From: Mesodorylaimus sp. YZB2_4
Lineage: Eukaryota > Nematoda > Enoplea > Dorylaimida > Dorylaimidae
Direction of reading: 5' to 3'
Length of the DNA stretch: 64,000 nucleotides
NCBI GenBank assembly: GCA_030248295.1
Contig: JASANH010001374.1
Span: 806,001-870,000, forward strand
The translations under genes and the position numbers were made by a program. Positions 27,800-39,900 of this stretch are shown here, piece after piece. The notes beneath the pieces are model-generated. The model was not told where the DNA came from and did not search any database. It saw nothing but the letters and a program-made list of their open reading frames with translations. Within the stretch, counting starts at the first letter, position 1. Every line of letters begins with the position of its first letter.

Positions 27800-30700
27800 A
27801 TGAAGTGCATAATTATTTTGGTTTTTTGTAATTTCATTTCCTATAAAACCTACGCCTCGGAATTGGCGGCTGAGTTTTTGCATCAACCGATCGAACTCGA
27901 AGTTGATATTGTGGTAAGACTAATGCTAATTCCAAAATTTTATTCCAGATTCATTTTTTAAAGAATCGATGCCGTATACCAGATTATGAGTGATTTTTTT
28001 TAGAAACGACAAGCTGGAACCCCTTCACCGAAAAAGACTACCGATTATACAAGTGTGAAAACGAAGGACGGATGCAAATTATACGCTCTGGAAGTAGTAT
28101 TTTTCAAGAAAACGGCCAAAACGGAGCCAGGCCAATACGAGATAGCCGAAGTCAGCGTGCCGGGCTCAGCACTGACTAGTATAAATGACGGGACGTGCGG
28201 AAATTGGAGTGGCACGTAAGTCGTCAGTTTCTTGCACCTTTTAAAAATTTAAACATTTTGAATCCGATTTGGTCAAAAGTATAGGCTTAACTATAGCTCT
28301 GATTGTGGTTTCCGTAATCCCTAAATTCTATATTCAAACATTTGCAACCAGGTACTTCTGAAACTATATTTTACGCAGTTCGCAAATAGTAGTTCTCCGG
28401 GAAAAATTGAAGCTGCTTTTGTTGATCTGATGTATAGGATGTAATCGGGAGCCATAAAGTGTTTTGGTGGCGAATGGCTGGGCCGATGCAGACTGAAGAC
28501 TTCAAAGCGATACTCTAGCGCTATAAAAAACGATAACCTTTGGTTTTCTGCGCTTGTGGACTTGAGTGGAGGAAGCTAGAGATAGAAATTCAGTTTCGGG
28601 TGGAAATTGAATCCAAAATCCTAGCGTGAGAGGAAGACGCCTCGTCTATTAGACCATGGCCCCACCGTGACCACACACACCAAGAACAATAGATTGTAGA
28701 AATAGTAATAGAGGCGACCTAAAAACAATATTTTCTGTTTCAGAATCGTATTGGATTATCGCGGCTCATTCCCTTCGACTAAACAAGGAAAACTCGATTC
28801 GTTGAAGTTAACGTAAATATATTTTCCATAGTAGCAATTCAAATTTTGACGTGTTTTTGTGTTTTATAGATTTAACATAACTTATCGTAGACCATTTGGT
28901 TGGTGGGAATTGTCCACGTTGGACGTCGATGCGGACGGCGATTTGATTGGAAAAGGTGGTTTTCATCAAAAATTCGAAGGCAACGTGATGAGATCGGTGG
29001 CTATTGGTGCCTCGAAGAAATTCTCTTACGCTTGCGGCAAACCGCCGACAATGTTCTACAGTATGGACGAGACTTATCAGACAGTTTATGGAATTCGATT
29101 CCGTAATTTACAAGTGAGTTCTTGGTCCCCCCCCCCCCCCCCCCCCCGGATGAGTGCGCATTGAATAGGTACACTGGTGTAGGAGGTCCGGTTTTTTGTT
29201 CGGCTGCTACTGTCTGTCATGCGCGTGTCGCGTGGCCCGTGCGAAGATGTATTGTACATGGAATGGGAGTCATAAGTTCAGGGGAAGTCAGTTGATTCAT
29301 TGAGGGGAGCTGTGAGAAAAACGAGGCGAAACCTAACTTTGCCGTGTGTAGGTCAAGAAAATGGAGTGAGGACACGCGGAGATGCTGGGTGAGATTTCGG
29401 ATTGGCCAAGCTGGTCTGCATCTGGTGACTGATAGTGTAGGGTAGGATAAGAGGTTGGGTTGCCCTACGTTGGAGGAGATGGTGTCAAAGAGTCCAGTCA
29501 GGCCTCCTAGTCGTGGGTGCTGGGGTGTCTCGCCTGTGGGTGCGTTAACTAAGGCAACCTCATCCTCAGGCCTATATAGTGCAGTTCAGGACTGCAGGGC
29601 TGTGGTTAGTGCTGCATTTTATATTGTGGCCTGTATGATAAGACAGTGTGGATAGGGATCATGTCATGCCGTACTTTATTCGGCAATCATTTTTGACCCA
29701 GGCGGGAGTCGAACTCTCCCCAAAAGTGAGAGGAAGACCCCTTATTCCGGGCCACGGACTGTTTAAACGAGATGTAGTGCAGTCATCATTGGAGCTGTGT
29801 TGCCGTCTTTGCTGCAACTAGTCCTGTAGTCTGTGATAAGTTTTCTTCATAGCATGGGACTCGAGCATTTTGATGGAGAAAGGGTCTGCCTGCGCATGGG
29901 AGAAAAGTTTCGTGGGCTTAGGTTAGGCGGAGATGACTTTAGGGAGTGTGCCAGTGGTCAGTCCATACTGTATGGCTGCATCCGAAACGGGGTTGGTTGT
30001 CAGGTGATTCAGCTCTATGAATAGGTCGAGACCGACATGGAGGCATGGGGATTCTGCATATATATAGGCATAAGCAGGCCAAATACACTCTGGCTCAACA
30101 TATTTGCGACGAAGAGGCAACAGCAACATCAGCTCAAATCGATGATAGCAAGGACAACAGCTCCCCCCTCTGAAACGTTCCCTTTCTCTCGCTTATCCTT
30201 TCTGAAACATCTTCACAAGACTCCATCTAAATCATGTTTTATTGGGTTTGGGATCCTGAACGAACGCTATTTAGTTTTTGTGTTTTTTTGCAAACTGCTT
30301 TTTATATAATAGTCCGATTGCGGAGTGGCAGTCTAGAGCGATGAAAACTTGAAATGGTCTTAGCTGTGTTTTGGACGCTGGGGTGTTAATTTGCATATTT
30401 ATGCAAGTTTTTTCGCCAGTTTTTTAATTGGAGTTGTGGGTAAAATAGGCGTCCTGGTGTGCCAGCTGGAGATGATTGGTTTGTTGTCTGTGAGTCCATC
30501 TTCTGCTGCATGTGATGGCCCATTACATTTAGCTGATCGTGCCCAGGGTCTCCTCCCGTAAATAGACCTGCTGTCGATCGATCACCTGGCAGAGGAGATG
30601 GTGTATTTGCGCACGGCTAACGGGAGGAAGGGCTTTTGTGCAGGTTTGCTTCAATTTTAGATCCAGCCGTTCAATTGGAATCGTCGCCCAGGCAATTTCA

Positions 30701-30879
30701 CTGACGATGTGGACGACTGCGTGCCCTTCTTCTCGATCGGCATTTGGATGTTCCTTGTGGTGGCGGCGGTGTTGTTGTTGGTCGTCTTCTTCGGCATTGG
30801 TATGATCAGCAGTTTGAAGACCATGGATCGTTTCGATGACCCGAAGGGCAAGCCTCTGGTGATCAATACGAAGGACTAG
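27800..30879 (+). CDS. V-type ATPase accessory protein, short Ac45/ATP6AP1-like
   Basis: Ac45 proteins attach to the membrane sector of the proton pump and guide its assembly and sorting. Exons 27800-27913, 28004-28215, 28744-28812, 28870-29113 and 30661-30879 join to 285 residues. The signal peptide is MKCIIILVFCNFISYKTYA. A luminal beta-rich region follows, with GWWELSTLDV, FSYACGKPP and YGIRFRNLQIQPF. One membrane segment (FFSIGIWMFLVVAAVLLLVVFF) precedes a short tail with SLKTMDRFDDPKGKPL, the Ac45 signature. Human ATP6AP1 is 470 residues. This protein lacks its large N-terminal luminal half and keeps only the conserved C-terminal module, like ATP6AP1L-type proteins. Intron 4 (29114-30660) holds a SINE and other repeats. 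Confidence 0.9.
28600..28672 (-). repeat. tRNA-like pseudogene sequence
   Basis: On the minus strand there is an A-box-like GGCCATGGTCTAATAGACG and a B-box-like GGATTCAATTTCC. It is degenerate, in an Ac45-like intron, and probably a decayed SINE head. Confidence 0.4.
29124..29148. repeat. Poly-C tract
   Basis: About 20 uninterrupted C residues 11 nt after a splice donor. The length is unreliable. Confidence 0.8.
29660..29756 (-). mobile_element. tRNA-derived SINE, copy 4 (truncated)
   Basis: The minus strand carries the B box GAGTTCGACTCCCGCC and tail CGAATAAAGTACGGCATGACA. The head between the boxes is shortened relative to copy 2. Confidence 0.7.
30030..30260 (+). repeat. Dispersed repeat shared with 17.8 kb and 60.8 kb
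   Basis: GGGGATTCTGCATA, AGCTCAAATCGATGATAG and GGATCCTGAACGAACGCT recur as diverged blocks at 60834-60960 and 17785-17880. It lies in Ac45-like intron 4. Confidence 0.55.
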
Positions 30880-33800
30880 GCAGGCAGGGTGTCGGCTGTG
30901 GAACTTAACCTAGAGAATGCTTATTAGAAGCCTGGTGTGGGTAGCAGTGAATGGAATCTGCGTATTTGATCGAATCTTGTTTTGCATTCCATAATCGGAG
31001 GTCGTGTTCGAGTTGCTAGCCGTGTAGTCAGTGTAAAGTGCGGTGATAGGTTTTATGTCGATGATAAGATTGGATGTGTGATTCGGTGAAGGCGCGAGAC
31101 ACTCAGCAGACCGGGTCGGGGGCTCGCCATGGTGAGCCCATCCGTATGCTATACTGCATAGGGTAATGCAACTGGAGGGAATGACTGGTGTGGAACACCG
31201 ACTTGATCCAATGGCTGACCGCTGCAGAGAATCGATTGCTGCTCGCGCCTCTGTGCAACAGCAGCAGCAGAGGTTTGTACCCTGTGGGAATGGATCGACA
31301 GGGCGAATGCGACGACTGACGATAGCCAGTGTGTTTGGGCAGACAGCAGGGAGCCATACTTGTGCGTCACGTGATTAATCGATGGTGGCAGCGTCTGGTC
31401 ATTGGCCATCGATGCTGTACCTGCGCACTCTATGCGTCCGAATCCCCCGAAATGGTCGTCCCTGCATCGACCCCTCGTGCCTGGCAGGCCATGGCGAGTG
31501 AGAGTAATCGATCTCCCCCGGCTGGGTTGATGTTCCAGCGGAGTTTTTGTGCCCACACTTCCACCTACTCCTGCCATGGAGTAGTCGATCTCCCCTGGTT
31601 GGGAGACGTCAACCCGTCGGATTGATGTTTCAGCGAGGGTTACATACACCCCGGTGAGGAGATGGAAGACGGATCATCTCCAGGGATGCCCAGTTCAGGG
31701 GTTTGAACGTCCTAGAGAGTGCACAGGTAGACGATCATGGCCAATGACCAGACATTGCCACCATCGATTGATCACCGGACGTGAAATCCTTGGCTCGCCC
31801 TAGTGCACGGTCGGGCTGACCAGAGGATGGCTCAAGCCACAGGTCCACGCACGCAGTCCACGACCCCTTGCTATATCGGTCATTGCCACCACACCACACC
31901 ACAAGGGCCGTGTAGACTCACAATTCGGGGAGCAGCCGCACGTGCCGGCCGTCGAAGCGGTTTAACGGAGCTGAGCCCGAAGTGCTCACAGAGCAGTTCA
32001 GATCAGGAACTCAAGACCAGTCCTGTGTCGATGCCTGCAACCAGACCAGCCACTCGACCTCGACCCCTGGACGCACCCATAGGCCAGAGAGCAGTACATG
32101 CTTATTACAGACGCGCAAGGACGACTCTGCTGTCTGCGCAGAACAGGTCCTTGTCAGTCTTACTTTTAGGGTGCATTCGATGTCGATCCCTTCCTTCGGC
32201 CATCGACTCTTTACCGGACTGGATCGCTCGCTTTGGGGTGCAGGGCCCGCCCTCACTCCTCAGCACTGACTGAGTAGTGCCGCTGATGAAATCTTTGCGG
32301 AAGGGTGAGCACCAGCTTGGAGGCGGGTGTGTGCATTTTGTGGGGTAGTAGTAGCACCCCAGCGAAGAACACACCCAGTGTGTATCCACCACAGCACATG
32401 CGGGGAGCGTTGGTCAGGAGTAGTATGTACATGTGGTGGTCACTCACTGGTCACTCGTCCATCTGGAGTTGCCTCATCTTGACCGCCAGCGGACTGTGGT
32501 CACTCGGTCAGTTTGTCTGGTCAGCTGGAGTGCCCAGGCATGTCCACCTTGGACATGGTCACCTGGTCGCTCTTGTTTCGAGGTGCTTTAGCGCTACACG
32601 AGGGCGCATTGGAAAGTGAGGTCGAGCGTGCATAGTGGAGACAGTGGATAATTAGAACGCGCAGAATCTGGCAACCCGGGTTCTAAAAAAGAGAAGACCA
32701 AAACTTTCACTTTTTCATCAAAAAATGGTCATTGATCGTCAAACCTGCATAGTGGCCAGGTGACCATGAAGCGGGGAAATGGATGGTGGACCAACCCCAG
32801 GAATTTCGAGAGGCCATTGCCCTGGGGAAGTGGTCACCTCGAAACAAGAGTGACCAGGTGACCATGTCCGAAGGTGGACATGCCTCCAGCTGACCAGACA
32901 AACTGACCAAGTGACCACAGTCCGCTGGTGGTCAAGATGAGGCAACTCCGGACAGAAGAGTGACCAGTGAGTGACCACCACATGCACATACTGTTGTCAG
33001 GAAGGTGGTGCGCTACCCCTCACTCCCACGTTGCCAGGTTGGACCGAACCAGGACCTGAACTGGACCAGTTGACTATTTTTAACGCGCCAGGATCGAAAT
33101 GAAGCATTTTTTGCTGCTAGGCAGTCACAGCTTGATCGACTGGAGTGAAGACCAAGAGACACTCGCCATAATTCCTGTTTGTGAATGTCCGTTCACTAAA
33201 AGCCATTTGAACCAATAACTTTTCTATTTCTGTACTGTCAGGCGGCATGAAATAATAAAAGGCGCGCAGGTTGGTCCTGGCTCTGTGGTCCAGTCGAAGT
33301 CGGGGAGCGTTGGTGCCCGAGAGGACCGACAGGCCGATCGCGATCGGACCGTTGATCTGCCAAGGACCAGTGAAACATCGAGCCGACGGGTTGTGCCCGA
33401 GAAACAATGTCTTACAGGAGGTGGCGACGTGGCAGGCCAGCAGTGACGATGAGTGCCAGTAGCGTGTTGGCCTTAATTAGAGAGTCTTATGCGGGACGAG
33501 TCGGTGTGGTTATCATGGGAGCGGTTGGTAAGCAACGTTTTATCGACTTTTCAACGAGTCATTGGATTGGTGGGGGGCGGATGAGAGGAGGAGGCCGCGC
33601 TCGCATGCAGTGGCCCGAGTTGCCAGCCAAATCAATGCGAGTGCGGGGCGGCTAAAGTTTAGGTAGTAGTAGTGAATGCCCCTCTTCAGCCTTATATGGC
33701 CATAAAAAAGGCATGTATTATGGATAGGTATAAGAGAAAAGCGCAGTGGGGACGGGTCGGATAAAGGAGCCGAGGGACGATTGGACGAGCGTTTTCCGGC

Positions 33801-33987
33801 CGGCCTGGCTTGTTCAGTATCCCGTTTCCATAACGCGGGGCTCCTCCTCGCCTCGCCGCCGCTCAGCTCGTTTGATTAGGAGCACTAGGCTGCTGGTAAG
33901 TCCGAAGAGAGTGCGACTACTCGCGGCGACTACGTCGAGAAGAGAAATATTCTCGGCCGAAAGTGTTCCAGGCATCAAAGACGAACC
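30880..33987. other. Intergenic, Ac45-like to BK channel gene
   Basis: 3.1 kb without a supported gene. It holds a large inverted repeat at 32420-32995. Open frames on both strands (for example 31149-31649) lack any recognisable family and are not conserved-looking. The 5' untranslated region and promoter of the BK gene must lie in the last few hundred bases; a splice acceptor-like TGTTCCAG ends at 33972, just before the start codon. Confidence 0.6.
32413..33002. mobile_element. Inverted-repeat element with ~160-bp arms
   Basis: Arms 32423-32585 and 32834-32992 are reverse complements with few mismatches, including CACTCACTGGTCACTC and AGTTGCCTCATCTTGACC. A 7-bp direct repeat GTCAGGA at 32413-32419 and 32996-33002 may be a target duplication. 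The spacer is non-coding. Confidence 0.65.
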
Positions 33988-36900
33988 ATGGCCGACTGGC
34001 AGGGCAAGGCGGGCCCGCTCCCCTTCCCCTACAACATGGCCGTGCACCCCGCCTGCAACAACTCGGTCGACCCCCTGAACACAATGAGCGAGACCGAGAG
34101 ACTGTGCCTGAACAATCGACAGTACTGGTGTTTCCTGCTCTCCTCCATCGTCACATTCTGCGTCTCCATGCTGCTCGTGGTCGCCTGGCGCATCGTGGTC
34201 TTTCTCTGCTGCCAGACCCCCACCTCGGTCTCGCCCACGGCCTACCAGCAGACCACGGACTACGACGATGCTTTCCCGACCTCCAACTCCAATGTGGACA
34301 TCAGACAGAACGGGCAGCCGGGCAAACTGTCGCCCTGGACCGCCGAGCCCCCCTCCAGCTCGTCCACTGGTCACGAGCCACCCCTCGCCAAGAACAGTTT
34401 CGGCAACGCCTTCGCTGCCGCACGTGTCGGATGGATGACCGAAGCCAAGGACTGGGCGGGCGAATTGATTTCTGGTCAAAGCACAACCGGAAGGATCTTG
34501 GTGAGTGAGTGGGCCTGGGTTGCCTACTGCATCTTATAACATGACCACAAATCAATAAACTGCACCTTATCAGTCTTATCACTTTATCGATAGGAATTGC
34601 TGATAAGCTCGCCTCCGCCCTTCGCCAGGGTGCTTACTGACCATAGCTGCTTATCACTCAACTGTTTTTGCCACTTTGAACCGGCATGACTGCCACACCT
34701 GCTCTCCTTCCAGTCTTTTCCAGGGCGCTTACTGACCATCACGCCACCCGGCCGCTTATCACTAAACTGCAATTTGTCACTTTGACCCAAAGTGATAAGC
34801 TCGTCTACAGTATGCTCTCCTGGGACCCCGACCCCTTCCAGGCCGAGTCTGGTCAACAAATTGAATATGTTCCCATTCCGTCCTCCATTTGGTCACGTTC
34901 CAAGGCTTCACTTCCTGAAAACATCCTCGCCTGTCCTTAATTTTTTCAAAAACGTCTTTCATTCGGGCTATGTCGACGAAAAAGATGATTTTTCGAGGCC
35001 TTATGGACAAGGTTCTCGTCTGTCATTAATCTTATTTAATTACGTGCATCTCCTCGTTCCTTGCTTTGGGGGGGGGGGGGAGTGAGAAAATAGGAAATTC
35101 TTTTAGTTCGAGGCGAGAAATAGGCCAGCAGGGTTTCGATAATTTATGAGGCCAGCATGCGTAATGGAAATCAACCAAAGCACTGCTTAGATAAGACATA
35201 GGGTTGCAATTTTTATCTTAAAATGAGCTAAAAATATTACAAAATCGAAAGACTGTTTTTTTTAAGGCATTAAAGTGTTTTCTATTTTTCTCTGCGACTA
35301 TGGCTGAATAAGAAGGTTGAGCCGATGGCCAAACATGGCGAGCCTAGTCGAGCGTCATGTTGCCGAGACGTTGTGTGTGGCAAGTAATCGATAAGCTGCA
35401 GATTAGCCGTCTTAAACTCGTTCAACAAGTCTAAAATTCTATACTGCCCTTTTATGGGAGCATAGGAGGCTAATGTCGGCTTTTTTCTGTGTCCAATCTT
35501 TTATTCGTATCGAAAACGAGAGGCGACGAGGGTGCAGAGTGCTGTCACCCGCAAGTAATCAAAGCAGGGGACAAAGTATAGAGTGGGGGGACAGGTGAAA
35601 TCGGACGACGATGTCCACAGGGACACACCGCACAGGCTGATGGTCCGCCAGTGCGCACGGTGGCTCGGGGCGACAGGCGTGCTCTACGGAGGCTAGGCGA
35701 CCCGGGTCTGCGCCCTTGCCGCCCCAGCGATTAGTAGAGAGCGGCCGGACTCAGCCAGGGTTCAATCCTCGGTGACGGAGGTTAATTTGGACATTGATTA
35801 TCCTGTGAGCCCCACCAGTCGCCGTGTGATCAGCGAGGTCCTCCGGCTTCTAAATCGCACAGCACAGCAGGTTTGCCTGCGACGTCTCCACTAGGAGTAC
35901 CTGTGTCCGGGGTCCCGGATGTGAGGGAGAGGACTCCCTTCGAGATTCCTACACTAGGTCACCCAGGATTGGTCTTTCCTCCGTCGCCCAGGATTGAACC
36001 CGGGCCGAGTCCAACCACTGCAGGACCCTGACCTGGGGGGGGGGGGTCGATGTTCTGTTTGCCTTGCCTGAAATCTTGTGATGGGTTCGACCTGTTCATG
36101 GCCGTGGAGACATTGTGTCAATGATTTATACGGGCATAAAAAGGGAAGCAAAAAGTTCGAAATGATTAAAGAGGGCAATGCGAGCGAGCGGGCAGTTTCT
36201 AATCCATTTTTTATAAATGCATCGACGACGAACACGCAAGAAAAGGTCGATAAAACCAGCATAAATTAGGGCGAATAGAGGATGATACATTTTTCATAAA
36301 AATGCATCCCTGATCGAAAGATGGCTTGTTGCCAAGCAAGAAGGGCTGAAAAAATGAAAAAATTGAGGATGGCTTTTTGGATGACTTGGAAGCTAATGAC
36401 AGTTTCAAAAGGTCATGTCAGAGTGGGACCAGGGGTGGGTAGTCGATCAATGAGGTCCTGTTTTGACTTTTGATGTCACAGTCCTTCCATGGTCGAAGAT
36501 ACGCGGGCCCCATTTTGGCCTTGTTTGCACAGTTCGATGGTGTCCTGACCCCAGACACCCATCAAATTTTATGGCACAGGATTGTTGTGGTTTTCCGTGA
36601 CATCAAAGCACGTCCTGGAATATTTTATTCGAGGACAGCAATGACTCAACGCTAAGCAAGCTGAAAAGCAGGGGAGCCACAGCAGCTGGCGCAGCGTGTG
36701 CATTGCAAAAGCAAGAAGTGAATAGGTTGCATTCAAAAAGCGAATCAGACAGCAGACACGACAAGGACGGACATTTCATCTCTTGACCAGGAGATCCACT
36801 GGTCCATTGTCTTGCCTGACGTCATTGTGACCCCTGCATCAAATACCTTCTGGGGTCGCAGTCTGATTGTGAGCTGAGGATAGACCCCTCTGAGGTCCTT

Positions 36901-39900
36901 TTTCCCTCCGCCCGTTATCGGAGGAGGGAAGACTGGCCCTTGTAATGCAGGTTAGAACAGGGACTCTGTAATCAATCAAAATACAAAATTTGAGTGCTCA
37001 GCGGGATTCGAACCCTCGCGAGCTAGCTTGAACGCTTAGCGGTGGGTGACTGACCCTTGATCCCGCTGGGGTCGAATCCGGGCCCGGCAACCCGCAGGAA
37101 AAAGACGATGGGTGAAAAAATCCCGCTCAGGGTTCAAGTTTGTACTGCATCTTCGCTTTCTTCTTGATATTCGTCGCTCGCTGACCTTCAGATTCCACCA
37201 AAGCCTGAACTGAAATCAAGCACTCCTTGTCCCCCCCCACTTTTTCTCCAAAAAACACCAAAACGTTTCCTAGTCACCAAAAATTGATTCTTTTCTGGAA
37301 CTGGTCTCTTCGAGCATCCCCCGAGGATATCTGGCACGAAAACACCCCCTCCCCGTGTCAGTGCTTTCCTTATCTGTGCATGTCTTCCACTTTGCAGGTC
37401 GTGCTAGTGTTTATTCTGTCGATCGCATCGTTGATAATCTACTTTTACGACGCCTCGCAGTAAGTGGTAATGGAATATGGGTCGGGTGTGTGAGTGGACT
37501 CGACTGGCCCTGACTTGTTCAATTACTCAATTGGCTCGAAGAGTGTGCTAGCCTCCTCCTTCCGCACCGATTCCATCTGCCAAGGAGTTAAAGCAGGTCA
37601 AAAAACCCCCACTATCGATTTTCCTCCCTTCTAGTCCTCAGTTTCAAGTGGAAACGTGCGTGCCGTGGTCTCAAAGCCCCTCGCAGCAAATCGATTTAGC
37701 ATTCAATATATTTTTCTTGGTTTATTTTTTTATACGAGTAAGTCGTGGAAATGTTATTTTTAAACTAATCGAGGAATCGACAAAAAAGGCACTATAAATC
37801 ATTCGGAACAAGATTCAGAAAGACTGTTTTTCAAAGATTATTTTGTTCTAGTTTATCGCAGCCACGGACAAAGTATGGTTTTTGTTGGAGGTGTATAGTT
37901 TCGTGGATTATTTCACCATTCCCCCATCCTTCGTGGCTATTTATCTCGAACGTAATTGGCTAGGTGAGTGCCCAACAAGGCAGTGCCTAGCTGAACAGTG
38001 ACCACAAATTGATCAGTTTTTGACTAGAATTTAATGAAAACCTTATCTGCGTTTGGTGACTGGGGAGGGGTAACCAAATGATACGCTGCTCTACGGGCGG
38101 CTGATTCGGTTTAGAAGGCGAGCGGGTCGTAATTGGATTTAGGATGCTTAGTTTTAACGAGTCTTGAAATGTCAGAGGGAGATGGGGGTGGTCACAGACA
38201 AGATGGATGCCTGCAAGTGGGGACTTGGGTGGCAAAGATTAGGAAAAGGATCCGTAAGCTTGTGTCTTTTCTGTTAGCCGTACGAACTGGGTGTAAGACC
38301 TGTTATCACATGATAACGCGATAAGGTATACAATGCTGGAGGTAATTTGCTAGGTGGGAAGACCTGCTATCATGATATGATATTGCGATAATCATCTTTG
38401 GCAGGGTAGGAAGACCTGCTATCATGATATGATATTGCGATAATCATCTTTGGCAGGGTACGATGCCAAACATGATATCGCGTAATCATATCATGGCGTT
38501 CTGCCTTTCAAAAAGAGCGGCTAACAGAAAACGCATCTAAATTACAATACAACAGCGCAGTTTCGGACAGACTATCTTCAAATGTTTTGCTGTTTTCCGT
38601 TTTAATCCACCACTCGCAGCTTTGGCGCCAAAATTGACTCGCCGCAGTAAGGCTGTGCCGCTTCCGGTGACTTCCATTCGGACGCGTTATCGCCGATAAA
38701 ACTTGTCTGCCATTTACCAATAATACATTCTGCCACAATCACACATATTCCACATAGACTTTCCCCTTCTTTTGAATGCAATGCACGAAGAAATATTCTC
38801 CCGCCCACGCAACCGGAAGTCACTGGAAGCGGCACACTCTTACTACGACGTCAAAGTCAGTTTCGGCGCATTAGTTGCAAGGTGGATTTTCCAGACCTGA
38901 CAGGCGCACGATTAGACATCGTTTTACGCATTAATGGATAATTTAATTTGATTTCAAAGTCAAACAAAAAAGCCAAGCATATTTGCACGCACGCATGCGC
39001 ACACCCACGCCCTGCTATGCCCCTCATGTCGAACTGTTATAAGAAGCTAAGCGCGCGAATTCAAATTGTTGACTGCGAAGATATGAAATGGCTGATTGCA
39101 GTGAGCGGGTCGCAGGAAGCATAGCTTGCTGCGTGCAGTTACAGTGTCCGGTCTCTTATGGTCACGATACTCACCCAATGAAAAACCTCTGGTGTTTGCA
39201 TCTTCGATAGTTACATTAGAAAATCCCACTTTTAACCACAGGACAACATTACAGGCTCCGAGGATTTATGTGAAGGTGGACTTATTTTGTCAATCGGGGT
39301 TTCGGGGTTGGATCTGACGCAAGCAGTCCATCTGATGTCTAACCAGTGATCGATTGAATCTGCAGATCCAATCAATCACTGGTTCGATCATGTCGATGAA
39401 TTGGATTGGATATTGGATGGTGATTGACTGGACCAGTGACTGTGATAATGTCGATCACATATCGATTGATATGACCATGTCGCGACATGATCACAGCTGA
39501 TCACGTGATCGACGTGATCGCATCTGATCAGATGTGATCTGAGCACATTCTCTCGTCAGTTGCTGTTTGGATCCTGATCTGAGCTAACGGATTACTTGGC
39601 ATGTATCCTGTGTCTGAGACGATCAACCAATGGAGTGATCTGAGATCACACTGCGCATCGTGTCTTGACTGACATGGGTGTAACAGTGACCGATGTTGAC
39701 AGGCTTACGATTTATGCGAGCCTTGCGCCTAATGAGCGTACCAGATATACTGCAATATTTGAACATCCTAAAGACGAGTAACTCGATTCGCCTCGCCCAG
39801 CTGGTCAGTAGTTTTATCAGCGTCATATTGACGGCGGCTGGAGTCATCCACATTGTGAGTGCGGGCAGGGCACTCGTACAGTGTGCAGTGTACCTTCTAT

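Noticed and set aside
31149-31649. 166-codon minus-strand frame upstream of the BK gene
   Set aside because: No recognisable domain, no splice context, and composition like surrounding repeat DNA.
33407-33530. Possible small exon starting MSASSVLALIRESYAG and ending at a GTAAGC donor
   Set aside because: Looks exon-like and could be a 5' leader exon of the BK gene, but I find no in-frame partner and recognise no family.
33814-34479. 221-codon minus-strand frame
   Set aside because: Antisense to the GC-rich first exon of the BK channel; the plus strand reads a clear S0-containing N-terminus.
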